Origin: Enterovibrio norvegicus_B
GTDB lineage: Bacteria > Pseudomonadota > Gammaproteobacteria > Enterobacterales > Vibrionaceae
Reading direction: 5' to 3'
Length of the DNA: 64,000 nucleotides
Assembly: GCF_002876705.1 (NCBI RefSeq)
Contig: NZ_MDAG01000010.1
Span: 62,001-126,000 of the forward strand
In this document: in pieces, positions 7,766 to 16,606 of the stretch
Numbering within the stretch: position 1 is the stretch's first letter
Layout: each line of letters starts with the position of its first letter
Made by a program: the position numbers and the translations under genes
Notes under the pieces: model-generated
Told to the model about the DNA's origin: nothing
The model's input: only the letters and a program-made list of their open reading frames with translations
Databases searched by the model: none

Positions 7766-9154
7766 ATGTCCCACGATCCCGCGCAAACTTGGCGAGAGAC
7801 ACTAACCAGCTACCTTGATAGACGCCTACTTTGGGTTTTTCTTCTCGGTTGCGCCAGTGGCTTCCCTTGGCTTTTAATCGGCTCCAACATGTCAGGTTGG
7901 CTCAAAGATGCGGGTCTTACGCGTACTGCCATCGGGTTGTTTGGCTCTGTATTTGCCGTATACGCCATAAACTGGATGTGGGCACCGCTGATTGACCGCG
8001 TAAAACTCCCTGTATTACATAAATATTTAGGGCAACGCCGCAGTTGGATCTTGCTCATGCAGGTCATTATGCTCGTTTGTACCTTGAGCATTGCCAACAC
8101 AGATCCCTCGTTCAACCTTTGGCTAACCACCACGCTGGCTTTTACAATCGCACTTGCATCATCCACGCAAGACATTGCCATTGATGCCTTCAGGATAGAT
8201 AGCTTCCAAGAGCAGGAAAAAAACAAACTGCCGCAGGCCGCTGCAATGGCGGTTATCGGTTGGTGGACGGGATACAGCCTTCCTGGTTATTTCGCTTTTA
8301 TCAATGCCGATAGCATTGGCTGGAATGGCGTGTATTACGGCATGGCAGCATTTGTAGGGTTGCTGATCCTTTTCACCTTGTTCGTCGGTGAACCCAATAC
8401 CAATCGAGAAAAACTTCAAGCAGAAGCTGAATCTCGCTATGCCAAGCGCCTTAATCAAGGTGAAAGCAGTATTATGGTTTGGTTCTCAGTCACCATTGTT
8501 GAGCCGTTTGCCGAATTTTTCCGACGTAATGGCGTGCAAGTCGCATTGACGCTATTGCTCTTTGTCTTTCTCTTTAAAATCGGTGAAGCCTTCCTTGGAC
8601 GCATGTCGATCGTATTCTACAAAGAGATCGGATTTAGTAACGAAGATATTGGCAACTACTCTAAGCTCATTGGCTGGGGCGCAACCGTCGTTTTCACATT
8701 AATTGGCAGTGCCGTCAACGTTCGATTCGGTGTTGTAAGAGGCTTATTGATTGGCGGTATCGCCATGGCTGCCAGCAACTTAATGTTTGCACTCATGGCG
8801 CAGATAGGCCCAAACAAAGATCTCTTCCTTGCTACGATATTGGTTGATAACTTCACCAGTGCATTTGCCACGATCGCGTTTGTTTCTTTCCTCACTTTCC
8901 TAACGGGGCGCGCATTTTCAGCCACGCAATATGCGCTTTTGGCTTCCCTCGGCAACCTTGGACGCACGACGCTGTCATCCTTCAGCGGCTCCATGGTCGA
9001 TTGGATTGAAAGCTTTGAATGGTTGAATGGCGTTGATTGGCTTAACCCTTGGTCGCTGTTCTTCATCATTACAACGCTGATGGTTTTACCAAGCCTTGCG
9101 ATGATTGTCGGACTTCGACACCACTTCAAACGTCTCGCTGAGTTACAGAAATAA
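7766..9154 (+). CDS. ampG: AmpG-type MFS permease (muropeptide uptake)
   Basis: A 462-residue major facilitator membrane protein with about 12-14 predicted helices. The start of the transporter domain, FLLGCASGFPWLLIGSNMSGWL, and the following loop AINWMWAPLIDRV are typical of AmpG, which imports anhydromuropeptides for cell-wall recycling in the inner membrane. STQDIAIDAFRID (about residue 133) matches the AmpG signature SQDI.FDAW. It ends the plus-strand run that starts at rlmG, and the yajG-ampG neighbourhood is the same as in enterobacteria. Substrate is inferred from family. Confidence 0.87.
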   Translation: MSHDPAQTWRETLTSYLDRRLLWVFLLGCASGFPWLLIGSNMSGWLKDAGLTRTAIGLFGSVFAVYAINWMWAPLIDRVKLPVLHKYLGQRRSWILLMQVIMLVCTLSIANTDPSFNLWLTTTLAFTIALASSTQDIAIDAFRIDSFQEQEKNKLPQAAAMAVIGWWTGYSLPGYFAFINADSIGWNGVYYGMAAFVGLLILFTLFVGEPNTNREKLQAEAESRYAKRLNQGESSIMVWFSVTIVEPFAEFFRRNGVQVALTLLLFVFLFKIGEAFLGRMSIVFYKEIGFSNEDIGNYSKLIGWGATVVFTLIGSAVNVRFGVVRGLLIGGIAMAASNLMFALMAQIGPNKDLFLATILVDNFTSAFATIAFVSFLTFLTGRAFSATQYALLASLGNLGRTTLSSFSGSMVDWIESFEWLNGVDWLNPWSLFFIITTLMVLPSLAMIVGLRHHFKRLAELQK

Positions 9155-9267
9155 CCTCAAACCTGTTGAACCCGTGGTATTCGTCACGGGTTGCCACACC
9201 AAATCGACTCAAAACCAAAACACCCGTCATATATTGATATCGAATTCTCATATGTAATCCGTTACAT

Positions 9268-9313
9268 AGAGATCTGCATCACATTAAGCAAACGATTGCG
9301 GTTACATTGCATT
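9268..9313 (+). promoter_or_regulatory. Probable CRP site with adjacent CytR/PurR-like operator before the Tsx-type channel gene
   Basis: At 9268-9283 there is a CRP-like site, AGAGA-TCTGCA-TCACA, with a perfect right half and a 3/5 left half. Three bases on, 9286-9301 reads AAGCAAACGATTGCGG, 13/16 to the PurR-type LacI-family consensus, and 9306-9313 is ATTGCATT, close to the CytR octamer GTTGCATT. In E. coli, tsx is controlled by CRP together with CytR, so the arrangement fits a nucleoside channel. Promoter boxes were not assigned. Confidence 0.4.
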
Positions 9314-9416
9314 TCCTTTTTTGAACTTTTACATAGAATGGCGCTCGCAACGGCGGAGGTCCTACCATTCGGTGTCTTTGCCACTCCAATCTTAGCGATG
9401 TAAAAGAGAACTTAAG

Positions 9417-10172
9417 ATGCGTAAATCAGTAGTAGCACTTGCCGTTCTGGCGTCAGCAGCAGCTGTACCAGCACAAGCTGAATATCTATACGGTTTCGGT
9501 AACGTATACACCGACTACCTGACTTGGACCAATGGTACTCAAGGCTTTGATGGTAATGATGTAAGTGACATGCGTGACGATCACATCACCATCGGTGCTG
9601 AAGGTGGCGCAGGCTTTACTTGGGGTGAGATCTACGGTTTCTACGAGTACGAGAAACTGAACAAAGGTTCCGACGAGCGTGGCCAAGCAGCTAAGTTTTC
9701 TATCCATTACAAAATTGCCGGCAACGTAACCGCATACGGTCAAGTTTACGACCTCGTTGATAACAAGTTTGGCGGCGAACAAAATCGCGTTGTTGGTCTT
9801 GGCTACGTTGGTCTTACTGGCGACAACTACTGGTTCAAACCTTGGGTTGGTGTTCACGATGCTTCTCGTGAAGGTCAATCAGGCGCAAGCGGCATGAACG
9901 GCGGTATGCTAGGCTGGTCAGCAGGCTACAGCTTCGAAATTGCAGGCCAACCGCTGCAACTGGTTAACTGGAACGAAGTAGAGTTCGCACGTTCAGATGA
10001 GTACCAAGCACAAGTAGGTACTAAATCTTCGGGCGTAAATGGCGCTGTTGTTCTGTCTTACGACATTACCGAGAGTGTTTACACCAGCGTAACCTACCGT
10101 TACTTCTCCAACAAACTGGGTGTAGACGGTTACGGCGACGCGGCTATCTTCCGCATCGGTATGCACCTGTAA
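9417..10172 (+). CDS. Outer-membrane Tsx/OmpK-type nucleoside channel
   Basis: A 251-residue outer-membrane beta-barrel precursor. The signal peptide is clear (MRKSVVALAVLAS ... VPAQA, cleaved near residue 21), and the mature part is an alternation of short amphipathic strands rich in Tyr, Trp and Gly (EYLYGFGNVYTDYLTW, FTWGEIYGFYEYEKL, NYWFKPWVGVHD). This fits the Tsx channel family, which includes the vibrio protein OmpK; I base this on the general pattern and the CRP/CytR-like promoter, not on an exact match. It ends IFRIGMHL without the usual terminal aromatic. It stands alone, with its own promoter region and a strong terminator. Confidence 0.7.
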   Translation: MRKSVVALAVLASAAAVPAQAEYLYGFGNVYTDYLTWTNGTQGFDGNDVSDMRDDHITIGAEGGAGFTWGEIYGFYEYEKLNKGSDERGQAAKFSIHYKIAGNVTAYGQVYDLVDNKFGGEQNRVVGLGYVGLTGDNYWFKPWVGVHDASREGQSGASGMNGGMLGWSAGYSFEIAGQPLQLVNWNEVEFARSDEYQAQVGTKSSGVNGAVVLSYDITESVYTSVTYRYFSNKLGVDGYGDAAIFRIGMHL

Positions 10173-10186
10173 TCGCAAGATTATCG

Positions 10187-10212
10187 AAAAAAGCACCTTC
10201 GGGTGCTTTTTT
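10187..10212 (+). terminator. Rho-independent terminator after the Tsx-type gene
   Basis: Six A, then GCACC, a TTCG tetraloop, GGTGC and six T: an 11-bp stem with a classical U-tract, 15 bases after the stop codon. Confidence 0.92.
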
Positions 10213-10331
10213 GCTTTCTATCACCTGTCGTTCTAAATAAAAAACCAACATTGTTCGTCACTTCAACATTAATGATAAGAAAGGATAATCAGTGGTATTC
10301 TTCTGAGTGTTGAAGATAGAAAGGATACATC

Positions 10332-11222
10332 ATGCATTTCACGCTCGTCGGTGCAGGTGCTGTTGGCACACTTTGGGGATTAAAACTTCAAGAAGCTGGC
10401 CACCACGTTCATTTCTGGACGCGGGCAGAACAGACCTCTTTAACACGCGGTCTTGAATCGCAAGCAGAGCAACACTTTCCTGCAAACAACCCAGCCTTAC
10501 TTGCTGATAGCGATTGCATCCTTGTCTGTGTCAAAGCCTTTCAAGTCGATACAGCACTAAACAGCCTATTGCCACACCTTCACCAAGACACGCCCGTCAT
10601 TCTCATGCACAACGGCATGGGCACTGCACAAAGCGCCCTAGAAAAACTGGGGGGTATTCCTTTGTTGCTGGCGACCACCTCTCAAGCAAGCTTGTTGTTA
10701 TCAGAGGCCACCGTGAGGCACACAGGCATTGGTGAAACACGGCTAGGCGGTATTAACCCAAGCGGTAAGCGCTGTAATTTCTTAGCAGAGGTGCTGAACC
10801 ATGCCCTCCCCCCTTGCGCCTGGGAGAACAAGATCGAACAGGCATTGTGGCAAAAGCTCGCTATCAATTGCATGATCAACCCGTTAACGGGGATCTTTCA
10901 GATTCAAAACGGTGAACTCACCAAACCCGAATACCGAGACCAGCTGCACCAACTTGCAAGCGAGATTGCCCTCGTCATGCATGCGGAAGGCATAGATACC
11001 GACAGCGACACGGTGCTACAACGCACCCTCTCAGTGGCGAATGCGACAGCGACAAACTATTCCTCGATGAATCGTGACGTGTTTTTCAAACGCGCATCAG
11101 AGATCGATGCCATTACAGGCTATTTGATTCGTTGTGCCAGTCGCCATAGTATTGCCACGCCTGAAAATCAGGCGTTATACCTCGCAATTAAGAACTTGGA
11201 GCAATCCTATGACCACCCCTAG
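10332..11222 (+). CDS. panE: 2-dehydropantoate 2-reductase (ketopantoate reductase)
   Basis: A 296-residue cytoplasmic NADPH-dependent reductase of pantothenate and coenzyme A synthesis, converting ketopantoate to pantoate. The N-terminal Rossmann motif LVGAGAVGTLWGLKLQ binds NADPH, and VCVKAFQVDTAL and ILMHNGMGT follow as in PanE. The C-terminal helical domain contains the catalytic Lys region WQKLAINCMINPLTGI. Length is normal. An AGAAAGGA ribosome site precedes the ATG. Its last 14 bases overlap the start of yajL, so the two genes form a coupled pair, as in other vibrios and in E. coli. Confidence 0.93.
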   Translation: MHFTLVGAGAVGTLWGLKLQEAGHHVHFWTRAEQTSLTRGLESQAEQHFPANNPALLADSDCILVCVKAFQVDTALNSLLPHLHQDTPVILMHNGMGTAQSALEKLGGIPLLLATTSQASLLLSEATVRHTGIGETRLGGINPSGKRCNFLAEVLNHALPPCAWENKIEQALWQKLAINCMINPLTGIFQIQNGELTKPEYRDQLHQLASEIALVMHAEGIDTDSDTVLQRTLSVANATATNYSSMNRDVFFKRASEIDAITGYLIRCASRHSIATPENQALYLAIKNLEQSYDHP

Positions 11223-11808
11223 CGTTTTAGTGTGCCTCGCACCAGGCACCGAAGAAATGGAAGCCGTTACCGTCATTGATGTCATGGTACGCGCCGGATT
11301 TAACGTAACGACGGCAAGCGCAGCACCAAATGGCGAACTCGAATTGACCTGCTCGCGCGGCGTAAGGTTGATTGCTGACGCACCTCTCGTCAAAGTGGCG
11401 GACGACGAATACGACTGTATTGTCATTCCTGGTGGTGTTGAAGGCGCAACCTGTTTGGGTGAAAGCGCACTGATCATTGAAATGCTTCGCCAGCAGCAAT
11501 GCGATCAAAAATGGGTCGCCGCCATCTGTGCAGCACCTGCGTTGGTATTGGAGAAAAACGGCCTTTATCCCGACGCATACAAATCATGTCACCCTGCATT
11601 TGTTGAGCACATCGCCGAAGACAAGCGCAATACAAAACGCGTTTTCACGGATCGCGACCACAAGCTGATTTCGAGCCAAGGGCCGGGCACGGCACTAGAG
11701 TTTGCTGTTGAGATTGTTTATGTCTTGGCGGGGAAAGAAAAAGCGGCAGAAGTGGTTGGCCCAATGGTAATCATTCCAAACCTTCACTATGAGCAGAAGT
11801 TCGCCTAG
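11209..11808 (+). CDS. yajL: YajL, DJ-1/PfpI superfamily protein (oxidative-stress chaperone/deglycase)
   Basis: A 199-residue cytoplasmic DJ-1 family protein. The nucleophilic-elbow cysteine is visible in VAAICAAPALVLEKNG, with the conserved acidic residue earlier at PGTEEMEAVTVID and the GGVEGA loop at IVIPGGVEGATCL. The chosen ATG (11209-11211) gives MTTPSVLVCLAPGTEE, matching the family; an upstream in-frame start would lie deep in panE. YajL/DJ-1 proteins protect against oxidative damage, and glyoxal-adduct repair has been proposed. The stop codon is immediately followed by a tandem heptamer array. Confidence 0.92.
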   Translation: MTTPSVLVCLAPGTEEMEAVTVIDVMVRAGFNVTTASAAPNGELELTCSRGVRLIADAPLVKVADDEYDCIVIPGGVEGATCLGESALIIEMLRQQQCDQKWVAAICAAPALVLEKNGLYPDAYKSCHPAFVEHIAEDKRNTKRVFTDRDHKLISSQGPGTALEFAVEIVYVLAGKEKAAEVVGPMVIIPNLHYEQKFA

Positions 11809-11850
11809 AGCGAGAAGCGAGAAGCGAGAAGCGAGAAGCGAGAAGCGAGA
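11809..11850 (+). repeat. Six perfect tandem copies of the heptamer AGCGAGA
   Basis: Beginning at the first base after the yajL TAG, AGCGAGA is repeated six times without error (42 bp), followed by AAAC. The unit is not a multiple of three but lies outside the coding sequence, so copy-number change would not alter YajL unless the stop were lost. Confidence 0.97.
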
Positions 11851-11883
11851 AAACATATGTGAATCTTCGCCTTTATAAGCAAT

Positions 11884-11913
11884 AAAAAAACCGACGCATG
11901 GTCGGTTTTTTTT
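11884..11913. terminator. Bidirectional terminator between yajL and thiI
   Basis: A-run, CCGAC, five-base loop, GTCGG, T-run: a symmetric hairpin with A/T flanks on both sides, between the convergent genes yajL (plus) and thiI (minus). It should stop transcription in both directions. Confidence 0.9.
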
Positions 11914-11932
11914 GAATATGGCATTGCACCAA

Positions 11933-13381
11933 CTATGGGCGATACACTTTCACGTTTGTGAAGCCATTCTCTTGCAAATAAAGCGCTTGCAAGCGGCTCA
12001 TCACACCACGATCACAGTAAAGTAAGTACGTTTTACTCTGATCCAAATCGCCAAACTTGGTGGCGAGTTTGAAGAACGGAATGTGCATTACGTCAGCGCC
12101 ATCGATTTCTAACGGGTTGCCGTCTTCTTCTTCAGGGCTGCGAATATCAAGCACCACTGCACCTGATTCAATGTCACCAACCTGCTCAACTTCGGGAGCT
12201 TTTTCTTTACTTTGCTTTTCGATCTCACGGATATCGATCGTACGCGCTTCACGCACCACTTGCTCGAGGATCTCAAAGTTAAACTTCGCTTCTTCAATCT
12301 CTAGCTTTTCTTTCTCAGCCTTAATGGTTGGCTTACGAGAAATCACGCCACAGTATTCAGGCATCGTTTTGGCGAAATCTTCGGTACCAATCTGACGCGC
12401 TAAATTGATGATATCTTCTTTATCCCAGTTAATCAGAGGACGAAGAATCAAGGTGTCTGTCGAGTTATCGATATGACGAAGGTTGGTCAACGTTTGGCTA
12501 GAGACTTGGCCCAACGCCTCGCCAGTAACCAGTGCTTGAATGCCATTTCGTTCTGCCATCTTCGAGGCCGCACGCATGAACATACGCTTCAAGATCACAC
12601 CCATTTGACCATCTTCAACCTTTTCTAAGATCTCAGCGACAACAGGTTCAAAATCAATAGACACAAATTTCACTTTCGCAGAAGAGCCGAACTTCTCCCA
12701 CAAATAGTAAGCAGTTTGCTGAACACCAATCTCATGGGAAGCACCACCAAGATTGAAGAAACAGTAGTGCACCTTACTACCACGTTTAATGTGCAAATAG
12801 CTTGAAACCCCTGAGTCAAAGCCACCAGAGATCAAGCTCAGTACATCTTCTTGTGTACCGAGAGGGAAACCACCTAGACCTTTAAAACGCTCGCGCACCA
12901 CGTTGACGTTTTCTTTGTCCACTTCAAGGTGAACAGTGATGTCTGGGTTTTTCAATTGAACACGAGCAGATTCGACGTCTTGATTCAAGCCACCACCAAC
13001 GTAACGCTCTACTTCGATAGACGTAAACGGATGATTACCGCGACGCTTAGCACGTACACAGAAAGACTTGCCTTCCAATTGGTGGCTTACCGTTGCAGCA
13101 ACGATCTCGTAAATGTTGTGCAGATCTGTGAATTCAGTTTGCTCGACTTCCAACACGTGGTGAATACCAGGGGTACTGGTCAAAGCGTCGAGCATAAGCT
13201 CGCGTTGAGAAGCGTCTTTTAACGAAACCTCGATATGGTCGCGACGGTTAAATACCGCCATAGCAACTGACTTCCGCTTAAGAACATTTCGGATGTTACC
13301 TTCCAGAATTTTCGTGAAGCGTTTCCGTACAGATTCACTTTTGACCATCACCTCAGGGTGAATTTTTACGATAAATTTCAT
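11933..13381 (-). CDS. thiI: ThiI, tRNA 4-thiouridine synthetase and thiamine thiazole sulfur transfer protein
   Basis: A 482-residue cytoplasmic enzyme that adds sulfur to U8 of tRNA and supplies sulfur for the thiamine thiazole. Domains in order are: an N-terminal ferredoxin-like/THUMP RNA-binding region (to about residue 165, with KSFCVRAKRRGNHPFTS), a PP-loop adenylation domain with LISGGFDSGVSSYL near residue 185, and a C-terminal rhodanese domain whose persulfide cysteine is in YLLYCDRGVMSRLQALYL. The presence of the rhodanese part means the gammaproteobacterial, thiazole-competent form. It is monocistronic here, with thiL for the last thiamine step at 19 kb. Confidence 0.96.
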   Translation of the reverse strand: MKFIVKIHPEVMVKSESVRKRFTKILEGNIRNVLKRKSVAMAVFNRRDHIEVSLKDASQRELMLDALTSTPGIHHVLEVEQTEFTDLHNIYEIVAATVSHQLEGKSFCVRAKRRGNHPFTSIEVERYVGGGLNQDVESARVQLKNPDITVHLEVDKENVNVVRERFKGLGGFPLGTQEDVLSLISGGFDSGVSSYLHIKRGSKVHYCFFNLGGASHEIGVQQTAYYLWEKFGSSAKVKFVSIDFEPVVAEILEKVEDGQMGVILKRMFMRAASKMAERNGIQALVTGEALGQVSSQTLTNLRHIDNSTDTLILRPLINWDKEDIINLARQIGTEDFAKTMPEYCGVISRKPTIKAEKEKLEIEEAKFNFEILEQVVREARTIDIREIEKQSKEKAPEVEQVGDIESGAVVLDIRSPEEEDGNPLEIDGADVMHIPFFKLATKFGDLDQSKTYLLYCDRGVMSRLQALYLQENGFTNVKVYRP

Positions 13382-13460
13382 AACAGGTTTCGCTACAGCT
13401 TCTTTAAAGGCGCGGATTATACATCAAGCATAACGTATTCGAAATAACCCGACACGAACC

Positions 13461-13486
13461 AAAAAGCAGCGACGATGCGCTGCTTT
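13461..13486 (-). terminator. Terminator of the pomAB operon
   Basis: On the minus strand AAAGCAGCG, loop CATCGT, CGCTGCTTT then TTGG: a 9-bp perfect stem with five T in all, 36 bases downstream of the pomB stop. Confidence 0.78.
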
Positions 13487-13522
13487 CCTTATAGGTGCCA
13501 ATTCTTCTCGCTTAGGACGCCA

Positions 13523-14452
13523 TCAGTTTTCCTGAATTGCCTCAACCGGTGCGTCTGCTGACAACTCTTCAGACTCTCGCGGTTTGCCTTGCATAATAGA
13601 GATTTCGACGCGACGGTTAAGCGCTCGATTCTCAGGCGAATCATTCGGGGCGCGCGGCATTGAACCGGCCAAACCTTCTACACGCATGCGCATCGGATCA
13701 AACCCTTGAACCTTTTCCATCTCTTGAGCAACAGACACCGCACGCTGCGCCGACAGATCCCAGTTTGAACGATACAGTTCTGAATCCAGCGCCGAATCAT
13801 CGGTATGTCCCGACACTTTTATTTCACCCGGCACGTCTTTCACCAACTCAGCAATCTGACGCACCAACGGACGGAACTTAGGTTGCAAGAACGCCGACCC
13901 CGCAGGAAACGCGCCTTTCTCTCGAATGCGAATAACCAGCTGCTGCCCGAGGTTTTCGACTTCAATAGCCCCCTCTTCCACTTCGCGCTCTAAGGCTTGT
14001 ACCACCATTTGAGCGGTACTCGACATTTGTTCAACGTCTTGTTCTTGTTCCTGCATTGAGGCTTCACTGGCGGTAGACCCCCCTTCAAGTTTCGCAGAGT
14101 CCCGTTGTGAGCCACCCGCACGATCAGATTCTCCGTCTTGGAAATCGAGGGAGCGCTGCGTCATGTCGATGGTTTGCTGCATGATCACTTCGATGGGTGT
14201 TGGCTCAGGGCGACCTGGGCGAAACTCCTGCGCAATCACACTGGTCCCTTTCGGGATGTCTTTTACTTCAAGTAAGTTTTGCACACCAAACGCAAACTTC
14301 ATGGAGCCAGCGATCTGTTTAAACTTCAATACGTCCATTTCCGAAAACGAAAGTAGAAGTACGAAGAAACACATCAGTAGGGACATCAAGTCCGCGAACG
14401 TACCCATCCAAGCCGGTAGGCCTGGGGGGGGACATTTGCATTCTTCTTCCAT
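13523..14452 (-). CDS. pomB: PomB, sodium-driven flagellar stator protein B
   Basis: A 309-residue inner-membrane protein that with PomA forms the sodium channel driving the polar flagellum. It has a short cytoplasmic N-terminus, a single membrane helix (about residues 18-38) with the ion-binding aspartate at residue 21 in GTFADLMSLLMCFFVLLLSF, a flexible linker rich in Ser, Glu and Gln (about residues 95-150), and a C-terminal OmpA/MotB peptidoglycan-binding domain (IKVSGHTDDSAL, then NRALNRRVEI). Pairing with a PomA-type partner in a vibrio indicates the sodium rather than proton form. It starts 10 nt after pomA. Confidence 0.93.
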   Translation of the reverse strand: MEEECKCPPPGLPAWMGTFADLMSLLMCFFVLLLSFSEMDVLKFKQIAGSMKFAFGVQNLLEVKDIPKGTSVIAQEFRPGRPEPTPIEVIMQQTIDMTQRSLDFQDGESDRAGGSQRDSAKLEGGSTASEASMQEQEQDVEQMSSTAQMVVQALEREVEEGAIEVENLGQQLVIRIREKGAFPAGSAFLQPKFRPLVRQIAELVKDVPGEIKVSGHTDDSALDSELYRSNWDLSAQRAVSVAQEMEKVQGFDPMRMRVEGLAGSMPRAPNDSPENRALNRRVEISIMQGKPRESEELSADAPVEAIQEN

Positions 14453-14462
14453 ATCAGGCTCC

Positions 14463-15224
14463 TTATGCGTCTACGTCAACGGCGCGTTTCTTCTCGTTGA
14501 GGTAGTTTTTCAGATAGCCATCAATGACGCGTGGGTTTTGTCCATCCTGAATGGCCAGAAGTCCATCCATGATCAGGCGTCGATTCTGCTTTTCCTGATC
14601 TTTACGCAAACGGAGTTTATCTGCGATCGGAATGGCGACCATGTTCGCGAGCATCGCACCGTAGAGTGTTGTCAAAAGTGCTACCGCCATCGCGGGACCG
14701 ATGGCCTTTGGGTCATCCATGTTTGAAAGCATGGCTACCAGACCAACCAGTGTGCCGATCATTCCCATCGCGGGTGCAACATCAGCGAGTGCACTGTAGA
14801 ATTGAGCCCCACCATCATGGCGTTCATCGGTCATGGCGATGTCTTTTTGAAGTGTCATTTTCACCACTTCCGCATCGTGACCATCCACCAGCATATCAAC
14901 GCCTTTCTTCATAAAAGAGTTGGTCACTTCCATCTCTTCCAATGCAAGAAAGCCACCTTTACGCGCGGCATCTGCCATCTCAACCACTTTTGCGATCAAA
15001 TCTTCAGGGTCATCTGCCTTAAACATAAAGGCCTTACCCGCAATTTTGAAGGCACCAAAGAACTGTCCCATTGGGTATTTCATCATTACAACGAAAAGAC
15101 TACCGCCAAATACAATCAGCGCAGACGGGACGTCGGCAAACATGCTCAAGGTACCACCGAGTAGCATCGCCATTATGATGAAGGCGAACGCGCCTAACAT
15201 CCCTATAAGTGTCGCCAGATCCAC
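14463..15224 (-). CDS. pomA: PomA, sodium-driven flagellar stator protein A
   Basis: A 253-residue inner-membrane protein with four helices, the MotA/PomA partner in the stator. The family stretch VAPAMGMIGTLVGLVAMLSN (third helix and ion path) is present, followed by GPAMAVALLTTLYGAMLANM. The N-terminus MDLATLIGMLGAFAFIIMAM and the cytoplasmic loop KADDPEDLIAKVVEMADAAR match vibrio PomA closely. It is the first gene of the pomAB operon, divergent from xseB, and the promoter must be in 15225-15439. Confidence 0.94.
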   Translation of the reverse strand: MDLATLIGMLGAFAFIIMAMLLGGTLSMFADVPSALIVFGGSLFVVMMKYPMGQFFGAFKIAGKAFMFKADDPEDLIAKVVEMADAARKGGFLALEEMEVTNSFMKKGVDMLVDGHDAEVVKMTLQKDIAMTDERHDGGAQFYSALADVAPAMGMIGTLVGLVAMLSNMDDPKAIGPAMAVALLTTLYGAMLANMVAIPIADKLRLRKDQEKQNRRLIMDGLLAIQDGQNPRVIDGYLKNYLNEKKRAVDVDA

Positions 15225-15439
15225 AGATCGATCCCCTTAAAATGTGTAGCCAGAATAATATTTGAATTATCTAACTATCTTAACAGCTACTGTATTTAAC
15301 GGCAGCAGAGACGATAGTTTTAGTGCTTCTTTATAAATTGTAGAAAAGCCCTTTTAATACACATAATTTCATTCAAGGATTTGACCCTTATCAGACGCTG
15401 AGTTAACTTCTCCGCCATTCTCCCCAATGTAGAATCATC

Positions 15440-15685
15440 ATGGCAGCCAAGAAACCAGAAAATATGACCTTTGAAGAGACACTCAAAGAGTTAGACACAA
15501 TCGTGAATGGTCTCGAAAACGGTGAATTACCGCTAGATGCGGCGCTGAAGCAATTCGAACGTGGTATCTCGCTGGCACGTCAAGGTCAAAAAACCTTAAC
15601 GGATGCCGAACAACGCGTAGAAATCCTTCTCGCTCAAGATGATAATGCACCTTTGGAACAGTTCGAAGATACCCGCGATGAGTAA
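15440..15685 (+). CDS. xseB: Exodeoxyribonuclease VII small subunit
   Basis: An 81-residue helical protein that pairs with the large subunit XseA (encoded at 48 kb) to form exonuclease VII, a single-strand DNA nuclease. The family pattern MTFEETLKELDTIVNGLENG followed by LPLDAALKQFERGI is complete. It begins the xseB-ispA-dxs operon common in gammaproteobacteria. Its stop codon overlaps the ispA start by eight bases (ATGAGTAA), so translation is coupled. Confidence 0.95.
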   Translation: MAAKKPENMTFEETLKELDTIVNGLENGELPLDAALKQFERGISLARQGQKTLTDAEQRVEILLAQDDNAPLEQFEDTRDE

Positions 15686-16577
15686 CACCGCTCTGCAAAC
15701 CACCCTTCGTCATTATCAGGAACGCAACAATCGCCAGCTCGCTCACTGGATGGACTCTCTTGGTCATCACGACCAGCCTTTAATCCAAGCGATGAAGCAC
15801 GGCACCTTGTTGGGTGGAAAGCGCGTACGCCCTTATTTAACGTACGTAACAGGCCAACTCTTTGGCCTCGACGACGACGCATTGGATACGCCAGCATCTG
15901 CCGTTGAATGCATTCACGCCTATTCCCTTATCCATGATGATTTACCCGCCATGGATGATGACGATTTACGTCGTGGCCAACCAACCTGTCACATTGCATT
16001 TGATGAAGCGAGCGCCGTATTGGCGGGTGATGCACTTCAAACTCTCGCCTTTACGATACTGGCCGAGGGTGATCTTTGTGACCAAGGCAATGCGTATCGT
16101 ATTCATATGGTAAAAGAGCTTGCTGCCGCGTCCGGTGCCGCAGGGATGTGTTTAGGTCAAGCGCTCGATCTTGCTGCCGAAGGCAAGCACGTTGATTTGC
16201 AATCGCTTGAGATGATTCACAGAAACAAAACAGGTGCGTTGATCCGATGTGCGGTGAGACTAGGCGCTTACGCAGCGGGCGACAAAGGCGTCGCATGCTT
16301 GCCACAACTCGATAAGTTTTCTGAGGCGATCGGCCTGGCATTCCAAGTACAGGACGACATTCTCGACATTATCAGCGACACTGAAACACTTGGAAAACCA
16401 CAAGGTTCTGACGTTGCAGCGGACAAAAGTACGTACCCTGCACTGCTCGGCCTTGAAGGGGCAAAAGAGAAAGCAGAACTTCTTTATAAAGAAGCACTAC
16501 ACGCGCTAGACGCAATCCCCTACAATACACAGCAATTAGAGCTATTCGCCCGATATATCATCGAGCGCAATAACTAA
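15678..16577 (+). CDS. ispA: Farnesyl diphosphate synthase (geranyltranstransferase)
   Basis: A 299-residue cytoplasmic isoprenyl diphosphate synthase that adds isopentenyl units to make farnesyl diphosphate for quinones and undecaprenyl carriers. The first Asp-rich motif is in HDDLPAMDDDDLRRG, the second in QVQDDILDIISDTE, and LGGKRVRPYL marks the substrate-binding start. I take the ATG at 15678 (MSNTALQTTLRHYQE); a longer in-frame start would sit inside xseB. The gene is followed 29 nt later by dxs, linking precursor supply and chain elongation. Confidence 0.95.
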   Translation: MSNTALQTTLRHYQERNNRQLAHWMDSLGHHDQPLIQAMKHGTLLGGKRVRPYLTYVTGQLFGLDDDALDTPASAVECIHAYSLIHDDLPAMDDDDLRRGQPTCHIAFDEASAVLAGDALQTLAFTILAEGDLCDQGNAYRIHMVKELAAASGAAGMCLGQALDLAAEGKHVDLQSLEMIHRNKTGALIRCAVRLGAYAAGDKGVACLPQLDKFSEAIGLAFQVQDDILDIISDTETLGKPQGSDVAADKSTYPALLGLEGAKEKAELLYKEALHALDAIPYNTQQLELFARYIIERNN

Positions 16578-16606
16578 AAACAATTAAGTCGCGCCAAAAC
16601 GAATTT

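Noticed and set aside
13382..13460. A riboswitch for thiamine in front of thiI
   Set aside because: The leader is short and I do not see the conserved THI-box core.
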